A stretch of DNA of 9,403 nucleotides. Source: Candidatus Pullichristensenella stercoripullorum. GTDB taxonomy: Bacteria > Bacillota > Clostridia > Christensenellales > Aristaeellaceae. Shown one piece after another: positions 6,456 through 9,403 of the stretch. The position numbers and the translations under genes are program-made. Within the stretch, counting starts at the first letter, position 1. Each line of letters opens with the position of its first letter. The notes under the pieces were generated by a model. That model did not search any database and was not told where the DNA came from. It saw only the letters and a program-made list of their open reading frames with translations. The stretch lies in assembly GCA_018712885.1 (NCBI GenBank), contig DVGE01000094.1, positions 1-9,403 on the forward strand, read 5' to 3'.

Positions 6456-6484
6456 TGGACAGCGCTGCCCCGGCGTGGTATAAT
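6456..6484 (+). promoter_or_regulatory. promoter of the amidohydrolase-GNAT operon
   Basis: TGGACA (6456-6461), a 17-bp spacer and a perfect TATAAT (6479-6484). The start would be near 6491. The leader of about 48 bases holds a small hairpin (CCCGG 6495-6499 with CCGGG 6504-6508). Confidence 0.8.
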
Positions 6485-6538
6485 GGTCTGCGTTCCCGGG
6501 CCGCCGGGCTGTATCCTGAGGAAAAGGTCGGAAATACC

Positions 6539-7327
6539 ATGGTCAAGATCGACTCGCACGTCCACATCTACCCGGACAAGATCGCCGCGAAAGCCGCCAA
6601 AGGCATCGGCAAGTTTTACGACATCACCATCCACCACGATGGCAGCATCACGCAGATGATCGCCGAGGAGGACAAAGCCGGCGTCTCGCGCATGGTTGCC
6701 CACTCCGTGGCCACCACGCCCACGCAGGTGGCGCACATCAACGAATTTATCATGTCCGCGCGCGCGGAATACCCGGATCGCATCATCCCCTTCGCCGCCC
6801 TCCACCCGGACACGCCGGACATGGAAAACGTGCTCAAGGGCATCGTCGCCGCGGGCTTCAAGGGCGTCAAGCTGCACCCGGATTTCCAGGAGTTCCAGCT
6901 CGACGAGCCACGCGCCCTGCGCATGTTTTCGCTCATCGCCGACGCGAAACTCCCCGCGCTCATCCACACCGGCGACTACCGCTACGACTATTCCAACCCG
7001 CCGCGCATGGCGCATCTTTTGGACGAAGTGCCCGACCTCGTGGCCATCGGTGCGCACTTGGGCGGCTGGAGCGTCTACGACGAGGCGCGCAAGCTGCTGG
7101 CCGGCCGTCCCAACCTTTATGTGGACACATCCAGCGCCCTCTACGCCCTGAAGCCCGGCCACGCCGCCGAGCTCATCCGCGCCTTCGGCGTCAAGCGGGT
7201 GATGTTTGGCACAGACTACCCCATGTGGACGCCCGAGGAAGAAGTGGAGCGCTTTGAGGCCCTGCCCCTGACCGCGGCGGAGAAGGAACAGATTTACCAC
7301 GTTACCGCCGAGGAACTGCTGGGCTAG
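6539..7327 (+). CDS. amidohydrolase family protein (Amidohydro_2, TIM-barrel metal hydrolase/decarboxylase)
   Basis: A 262-residue metal-dependent TIM-barrel enzyme. The metal-binding set is intact: H7-V-H9 in IDSHVHIYPDK, H113 in GVKLHPDFQEF, H143 in ALIHTGD, H173 in GAHLGG and D226 in VMFGTDYPMW. This pattern belongs to the Amidohydro_2 group (ACMSD/gamma-resorcylate decarboxylase and lactone hydrolase relatives), so the reaction may be decarboxylation or hydrolysis; the substrate cannot be read. It is cytosolic with no signal peptide. The ATG at 6539 follows GAGGAAAAGG with somewhat long spacing (11 bases) and fits the family N-terminus. A GNAT gene follows after 9 bases with its RBS overlapping this stop codon, so they form a two-gene operon. 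Confidence 0.87.
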   Translation: MVKIDSHVHIYPDKIAAKAAKGIGKFYDITIHHDGSITQMIAEEDKAGVSRMVAHSVATTPTQVAHINEFIMSARAEYPDRIIPFAALHPDTPDMENVLKGIVAAGFKGVKLHPDFQEFQLDEPRALRMFSLIADAKLPALIHTGDYRYDYSNPPRMAHLLDEVPDLVAIGAHLGGWSVYDEARKLLAGRPNLYVDTSSALYALKPGHAAELIRAFGVKRVMFGTDYPMWTPEEEVERFEALPLTAAEKEQIYHVTAEELLG

Positions 7328-7336
7328 GAGGCTGTC

Positions 7337-7768
7337 ATGGAGCTTACGTACAGAAGGGCGCAGCTTCTGGAGCTTTCCCGCATCCTAGCCCTGTGTTTTG
7401 AAAACGTCAACCATTACGCGGACTTTTCCCGCGTCGATCAGTCGCGGGCGCTCTCGGATGTGCGCCGCCGCGTGCAAAAGCAGATTTTTAACTTTACCGT
7501 TGCCGAAAAAGACGGCGAAGCCGTGGGCTGCTATTTCCTCCACAACGTCAACGGCCGCGCCGAACTGGAAGATTTCTACGTCTTCGGGCCCTACCGCGGC
7601 CAGGGCGTGGGCACGCAGATGCTGCGCGACTGCCAAAGCAAGGTCAACGGCGCGCTCTGGCTGCGCATATTCGCCGGCAACGTCCGCGCCATTGGCTTCT
7701 ACATCCGCCTCGGCTTCCACATCCGCGGCGAGGCCGAAAACGGCATGCTGTGGATGCAGTGCATCTGA
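7337..7768 (+). CDS. GNAT family N-acetyltransferase
   Basis: A 143-residue single-domain GNAT. Acetyl-CoA binding motif A is clear as EDFYVFGPYRGQGVGTQML (78-96), with R-G-Q-G-V-G at 87-92. Motif B follows as RAIGFYIRLGFHIRG (117-131), where the aromatic before the loop and LGF are typical. The N-terminal half (1-50) is the acceptor-binding part and gives no clue to substrate. It is translated from AGGAGG (7326-7331) that overlaps the amidohydrolase stop, 5 bases before the ATG. Pairing with an amidohydrolase suggests processing of a small amine or acid, which is inference. Transcription ends at the hairpin 11 bases downstream. Confidence 0.88.
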   Translation: MELTYRRAQLLELSRILALCFENVNHYADFSRVDQSRALSDVRRRVQKQIFNFTVAEKDGEAVGCYFLHNVNGRAELEDFYVFGPYRGQGVGTQMLRDCQSKVNGALWLRIFAGNVRAIGFYIRLGFHIRGEAENGMLWMQCI

Positions 7769-7778
7769 AAATTTTGCC

Positions 7779-7819
7779 AGCGACGCCCGCGCGGGAAACG
7801 CCCCCGCGCGGGCGTCGCT
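7779..7819. terminator. 17-bp perfect-stem bidirectional hairpin
   Basis: AGCGACGCCCGCGCGGG (7779-7795) pairs with an exact reverse complement at 7803-7819 around a 7-base loop. It sits between the convergent GNAT (stop 7768) and XRE regulator (stop 7829) genes. T-runs are short on both sides, but the stem is very stable and the position fits a shared terminator. Confidence 0.8.
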
Positions 7820-7828
7820 TTGCCCGGA

Positions 7829-8134
7829 TCATTTTTTCATTACCAATATAAGCCGTTGCAGCGCTTCTTTTTGCTCCTTTGTCAGCGTGCTCCAGGCGGA
7901 AAACATTTCCCTTTGTTCCTCGGTCATCTCCACCATCTCCCCCTCGGCAAAGAACTGCGCCAGCGTGATGCCGAACCCCGCGCAGATGCTTTCCAGCGTG
8001 GCGATAGACGGGGTGGTATTGCGGTTAAAAATATTTGCCACCGTAGACTGCGACAGACCGGACGCAATGGCAAGCCGGTATTCGCTCCATTTGCGCTCAG
8101 CCATCAACTCCCGAATGCGCGCCTTCGCGTCCAT
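7829..8134 (-). CDS. XRE-family (Cro/C1-type) HTH transcriptional regulator
   Basis: A 101-residue regulator. Residues about 4-62 are an HTH_3 domain: IRELMAERKWSEYRLAIASG, then LSQSTVANIFNRNTTPSIAT (recognition helix region 27-38) and LESICAGFGITLAQFF (47-62). The C-terminal tail (65-101, TEEQREMFSAWSTLTKEQKE) is helical, as in many small Clostridial XRE proteins, and may dimerise. The ATG at 8134 follows GAGGTGAGG closely. A GTG at 8143 in the same frame would leave almost no RBS spacing and is less likely. It faces a rightward promoter and two copies of an 18-bp repeat (8156-8173, 8201-8218) that are candidate operators. A single regulator beside an acquired segment suggests it may belong to that segment, but its base composition is intermediate. 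Confidence 0.88.
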   Translation of the reverse strand: MDAKARIRELMAERKWSEYRLAIASGLSQSTVANIFNRNTTPSIATLESICAGFGITLAQFFAEGEMVEMTEEQREMFSAWSTLTKEQKEALQRLILVMKK

Positions 8135-8155
8135 TTGCCTCACCTCTTGAACAAT

Positions 8156-8218
8156 ATTTTAGGCCTCAGCTGAATTGTAAAATAGTGGGAAGATGTGTTG
8201 ATTTTAGGTTTCAATTGA
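8156..8218. repeat. two copies of an 18-bp repeat, candidate XRE operators
   Basis: Both copies fit ATTTTAGGYYTCARYTGA, at 8156-8173 and 8201-8218, 45 bases apart. They differ only by transitions, and each ends in an 8-bp perfect palindrome (TCAGCTGA and TCAATTGA). The right copy overlaps the -35 box and spacer of the rightward promoter; the left copy lies 22 bases before the XRE start codon. This arrangement suits autorepression and control of the divergent transcript. Confidence 0.55.
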
Positions 8219-8226
8219 GGTATAAT
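8198..8226 (+). promoter_or_regulatory. rightward promoter divergent from the XRE gene
   Basis: TTGATT (8198-8203), a 17-bp spacer and a perfect TATAAT (8221-8226), overlapping the right copy of the 18-bp repeat. Transcription would start near 8233 and run into the 37-codon ORF and the hairpin-rich region. Confidence 0.75.
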
Positions 8227-8264
8227 AGAAGTGCGTTATAATTGCTAAAGGGAGATGGTGGTCT

Positions 8265-8378
8265 GTGGTAAATGTTCATTCCTATGCTTTGCAGTTAGAA
8301 TTTGCCTTTCAGTTATCACCAAAGAATCGCTATGTAACAGCCGATGATTTCGTGTTGGATTTTGAGGATGCGCTTTAG
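8265..8378 (+). CDS. 37-residue ORF of unknown function, possibly a truncated gene
   Basis: A GTG-started ORF of 37 codons (begins VNVHSYALQLEFAF after the start, ends DFEDAL). It is preceded by GGGAG (8250-8254) with 10-base spacing and a good promoter at 8198-8226. The product is acidic and not membrane-like; I do not recognise the family. Codon use is AT-leaning and plausible for a real gene. It ends abruptly at TAG where sequence character changes to hairpin-rich non-coding DNA, so it could be the 5' remnant of a gene cut by an insertion. An alternative ORF from ATG 8255 in another frame gives a cysteine-rich 30-mer that looks less natural. Confidence 0.4.
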   Translation: MVNVHSYALQLEFAFQLSPKNRYVTADDFVLDFEDAL

Positions 8379-8400
8379 GTCAGTTTACAAGGAACTACAC

Positions 8401-8421
8401 GCAGACCGTGAAACGGGCTGC
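8401..8421. repeat. hairpin 1 of the oriT-proximal series
   Basis: GCAG-A-CCGT, loop GAA, ACGG-G-CTGC: an 8-bp stem with one A/G mismatch. Confidence 0.6.
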
Positions 8422-8424
8422 TGA

Positions 8425-8473
8425 CAACAAACGGCGCTATGCTCCCGGCTGGGTGCATAGCACCTGTTTGTTG
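8425..8473. repeat. hairpin 2 of the oriT-proximal series, long imperfect palindrome
   Basis: CAACAAAC (8425-8432) pairs with GTTTGTTG (8466-8473), GCTATGC (8436-8442) with GCATAGC (8455-8461), and CCC with GGG at the tip. Internal loops separate the three segments. Confidence 0.75.
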
Positions 8474-8482
8474 CGGGGGTTT

Positions 8483-8507
8483 CCAAAGGGGGCAGCGCCC
8501 CATTTGG
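8483..8507. repeat. hairpin 3 of the oriT-proximal series
   Basis: CCAAA-G-GGGGC, loop AGC, GCCCC-A-TTTGG: a 10-bp stem with one G/A mismatch, abutting the oriT hairpin. Confidence 0.7.
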
Positions 8508-8548
8508 CACACGACTTTGCGGAGCAAAGTGTAGTGTGTTATACGCTC
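8508..8548 (+). other. oriT of pMV158/MOBV (Mob/Pre) type with predicted nick site
   Basis: A hairpin is formed by CACAC/GTGTG (8508-8512, 8534-8538) enclosing ACTTTGC/GCAAAGT (8514-8520, 8524-8530). It is followed directly by TTATAC. The string AAAGTGTAGTGTGTTATAC closely matches the known pMV158 nick region (TAGTGTG|TTAT), with the same hairpin immediately 5' of the nick, and resembles the RS_A sites of rolling-circle plasmids and Tn4451-type elements. The predicted nick lies between G8538 and T8539 on the plus strand. A relaxase would stay on the 5' end, so DNA to the right would enter the recipient first. No mob gene is in view; it may lie beyond the right edge or act in trans. Confidence 0.8.
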
Positions 8549-8556
8549 TGTCGGCG

Positions 8557-8592
8557 TTGCCCTGAAAATACCGTTGCCGCCGGGGAGGGCAA
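8557..8592. repeat. inverted repeat downstream of oriT
   Basis: TTGCCCT (8557-8563) and AGGGCAA (8586-8592) form a perfect 7-bp stem with a 22-base loop, starting 18 bases past the predicted nick. Confidence 0.5.
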
Positions 8593-8620
8593 GGGCATTT
8601 GACGCGGCAGGAAAGCAGGG

Positions 8621-8652
8621 CTTTGTTTGGGGCTGGTAAGCCGGAAACAAAG
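8621..8652. repeat. two-step hairpin
   Basis: CTTTGTTT (8621-8628) pairs with AAACAAAG (8645-8652). Inside, GGCT (8631-8634) pairs with AGCC (8639-8642) around a GGTA loop. A symmetric GG/GG internal loop separates the steps. Confidence 0.65.
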
Positions 8653-8720
8653 GGCTGATTTCAGCAGCAGACAGGGCGTATTATGAAAGCCCCCGTCCCT
8701 CGTCCTCCGCCCCCGGCCTA

Positions 8721-8773
8721 TGGGACAAAAAGTCCCAAAGCTCTGGACACCGTGACCAGATGTGTGGCCACAC
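8721..8773. repeat. cluster of short inverted repeats
   Basis: TGGGAC/GTCCCA with an AAAAA loop (8721-8737), TCTGG/CCAGA (8742-8760) and the perfect 12-bp palindrome GTGTGGCCACAC (8762-8773) follow one another closely. No gene or T-run is associated. Confidence 0.5.
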
Positions 8774-8804
8774 TCCGGGAAAAGTAGCAGGACGGCAGGA
8801 AACC

Positions 8805-8843
8805 GTCAAGGCTGAAATGAATGGGCTGACGCCCGGCCTTGAC
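8805..8843. repeat. 8-bp inverted repeat with internal hairpin
   Basis: GTCAAGGC (8805-8812) pairs with GCCTTGAC (8836-8843); GGGC-TGAC-GCCC lies inside. The left arm also competes for a local hairpin, GACGG (8791-8795) with CCGTC (8803-8807). Confidence 0.45.
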
Positions 8844-8948
8844 CGTTCCCCGCCGCCCCGCTGGATGGGTGGACAAGGTGGCCAATCCCTAAAAGTGTTT
8901 GGCCGCACTCGTTCATTTTGGGGCCTTTCTTCTCCCAAAATTGAAATG

Positions 8949-8979
8949 GGCGGGAAAGCCCTAAAATGGCTTTCCCGCC
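8949..8979. repeat. 12-bp perfect-stem hairpin
   Basis: GGCGGGAAAGCC (8949-8960) and GGCTTTCCCGCC (8968-8979) flank a 7-base AT-rich loop. It lacks a T-run, so it is not a standard intrinsic terminator on either strand. Confidence 0.75.
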
Positions 8980-8991
8980 TTGATTACCCAT

Positions 8992-9074
8992 TAGCAAAGA
9001 CGGGCGAGACTGTCAACGGCGGCGCTGAAAGCGCCGTTCATCTTGACCGTTGACTGGCTCGCCTGGCTTTGCTA
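8992..9074. repeat. 83-nt nested palindrome
   Basis: Four arm pairs nest in register: TAGCAAAG (8992-8999)/CTTTGCTA (9067-9074), GGCGAG (9003-9008)/CTCGCC (9058-9063), GTCAACGG (9012-9019)/CCGTTGAC (9047-9054), and CGGCGCT (9020-9026)/AGCGCCG (9030-9036). That is 29 base pairs, broken only by two 3/3 internal loops and a 10-base bulge on the right side. It ends 49 bases before the promoter at 9124. Its role is unknown. Confidence 0.75.
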
Positions 9075-9123
9075 CTGCCCGTAAGAGATGGAAAAACAAG
9101 ATGGAAAACAAGGTTAAAAATGG

Positions 9124-9153
9124 TTGACAAGTCTATCGGATGTGTGTTATACT
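9124..9153 (+). promoter_or_regulatory. promoter of the downstream cargo gene
   Basis: A consensus TTGACA (9124-9129), an 18-bp spacer and TATACT (9148-9153), with a start expected near 9160. Its surroundings are AT-rich, unlike the chromosome to the left. Confidence 0.8.
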
Positions 9154-9187
9154 GTGCGACAGTTTGAGATTGGAAGGAGGCTTACGT

Positions 9188-9208
9188 GTGTTAATTTGTG
9201 TACGCTAA
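9188..9208 (+). CDS. six-codon leader ORF of an attenuator
   Basis: The strong AAGGAGG (9174-9180) is followed after 7 bases by GTG TTA ATT TGT GTA CGC TAA, encoding MLICVR. A second GTG two bases earlier would give only two codons. So strong an RBS before so short an ORF, with a terminator hairpin starting about 25 bases later, fits a translated regulatory leader. In the neighbouring frame 9225-9281 reads EVPFHMMVGFFCVRMQRNT. This recalls the V-P-F-H stretch I remember in tet(M)-type leader peptides and suggests a decayed longer leader. Translation of this peptide is inference. Confidence 0.45.
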   Translation: MLICVR

Positions 9209-9211
9209 TAA

Positions 9212-9260
9212 GCAATAAAAAGTAGAAGTACCTTTCCACATGATGGTGGGCTTTTTTTGC
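9212..9260 (+). terminator. first leader terminator/attenuator
   Basis: CCAC (9236-9239) and GTGG (9246-9249) form a short stem followed by seven Ts (9252-9258). GCAA-T-AAAAAG (9212-9222) can pair with CTTTTTTTGC (9251-9260), giving a longer alternative stem across the T-run. The sequence matches in style the attenuator upstream of ribosomal-protection tet genes. Confidence 0.6.
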
Positions 9261-9290
9261 GTGCGTATGCAAAGGAACACGTAGGTTTGA

Positions 9291-9326
9291 CACGAGCAGT
9301 CTTTGAACTGTATCGTGGTGTTTTTT
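9291..9326 (+). terminator. second leader terminator
   Basis: CACGA (9291-9295)/TCGTG (9313-9317) and CAGT (9297-9300)/ACTG (9307-9310) form a two-step stem with a 6-base loop, followed by GTG and six Ts (9321-9326). Confidence 0.65.
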
Positions 9327-9342
9327 CGTGCTTTGTTGTTAT

Positions 9343-9382
9343 GCAGGCGTCTGCCCTCTCTGTGGGACAACGCCTGCTTTTT
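9343..9382 (+). terminator. third leader terminator
   Basis: GCAGGCGT (9343-9350) pairs with ACGCCTGC (9370-9377). Pairing can extend through TG/CA and CCC/GGG inside the loop, and five Ts follow (9378-9382). This is the strongest of the three and lies 21 bases from the window end. Confidence 0.75.
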
Positions 9383-9403
9383 ATTGCAGAAACAAAGGAA
9401 CAA

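Larger units (their letters stand above)
8379..9403 (+). mobile_element. upstream flank of a mobilisable element, probably carrying a resistance gene (partial)
   Basis: This stretch of about 1 kb has no convincing protein gene. In order it holds a series of hairpins (8401-8538) ending in a MOBV-type oriT, further hairpins (8557-8592, 8621-8652), a less structured part with short inverted repeats (8721-8843), a 12-bp-stem hairpin (8949-8979), an 83-nt nested palindrome (8992-9074), and an AT-rich promoter/leader with three terminators (9124-9385). The boundary with chromosomal DNA near 8380 is inferred from the end of the small ORF and the change of character; no terminal inverted repeat or target duplication is visible. 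No relaxase gene lies within the window. Confidence 0.55.

Noticed and set aside
5625..6659. Plus-strand open frame in another phase of the Mbeg1-like gene
   Set aside because: Arg/Pro-rich product typical of a frame shadow; the hydrolase frame has the GHSKGG motif and RBS.
8135..8143. GTG start giving the XRE regulator three extra residues
   Set aside because: It leaves no room for a Shine-Dalgarno sequence; the ATG at 8134 is well placed after GAGGTGAGG.
8408..8602. 64-codon plus-strand ORF through the oriT region
   Set aside because: No RBS at suitable distance, and its sequence is fully accounted for by inverted repeats and the nick region.
8375..8650. 91-codon minus-strand ORF across oriT
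   Set aside because: It covers the hairpin series, has no recognisable domain and looks like chance openness.
8760..9053. 97-codon plus-strand ORF upstream of the cargo promoter
   Set aside because: It begins at a palindrome without a good RBS, reads through two strong hairpins and has no protein-like domain pattern; not fully excluded.
9287..9316. TTGACA-18-TATCGT as a second promoter inside the leader
   Set aside because: The -10 is poor and the sequence forms the second terminator stem, so the match is probably incidental.
9191..9403. Minus-strand ORF antisense to the leader
   Set aside because: Its codons come from terminator stems and T-runs read backwards.

Overview
The window reads as a GC-rich chromosome segment of a Firmicute (Clostridia-like) that runs into the edge of an acquired, mobilisable segment at its right end. 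The Clostridia-like reading rests on family content: a BioY/BirA pair with a Gram-positive type BirA box, a DUF421/DUF4363 pair, a zinc-ribbon protein and a GyrI-like protein typical of Clostridia. Good Shine-Dalgarno sequences and vegetative promoters with 17-bp spacers support it. No rRNA, tRNA or CRISPR is present, and the species cannot be named from the sequence.

Positions 1-1169 (minus strand) hold the start of a shikimate dehydrogenase-like gene preceded by a threonine-aldolase family gene; the two are one base apart and form an operon. Positions 1170-1333 are a divergent control region. It holds a minus-strand promoter for the aldolase gene and, facing right, a perfect BirA operator overlapping the -35 box of bioY. 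bioY (1334-1885) encodes the biotin S-component. Converging on it, with a 14-bp overlap, is birA (1872-2861), which encodes biotin ligase/repressor. Transporter, sensor and operator therefore make a self-contained biotin circuit.

birA and a GyrI-like gene (2973-3611) diverge from back-to-back promoters flanked by a 9-bp inverted repeat. A strong two-way hairpin (3623-3662) separates the GyrI-like gene from a minus-strand zinc-ribbon protein. Rightward genes follow: a DUF421 membrane protein overlapping a DUF4363 protein by one base (4418-5517), a Mbeg1-like alpha/beta hydrolase (5599-6444), and an amidohydrolase plus GNAT operon (6539-7768) with its own TATAAT promoter. A 17-bp perfect-stem hairpin (7779-7819) closes this block.

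From about 7829 the character changes. A minus-strand XRE-type regulator (7829-8134) faces an AT-rich promoter region with two copies of an 18-bp repeat and a 37-codon ORF of unknown function. From about 8380 to the end there is no convincing protein gene. Instead there is a chain of hairpins, one ending in a near-perfect match to the nick region of pMV158-type (MOBV) transfer origins. An 83-nt nested palindrome follows, then a TTGACA/TATACT promoter with a strong RBS, a six-codon leader ORF and three successive terminator-like hairpins. That last layout is the attenuator architecture found upstream of tet(M)/tet(O)/tet(W)-class ribosomal protection genes, so the segment is probably the upstream flank of a mobilisable resistance gene starting just past the window. 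The oriT call is the strongest of these; the identity of the cargo gene is inference.
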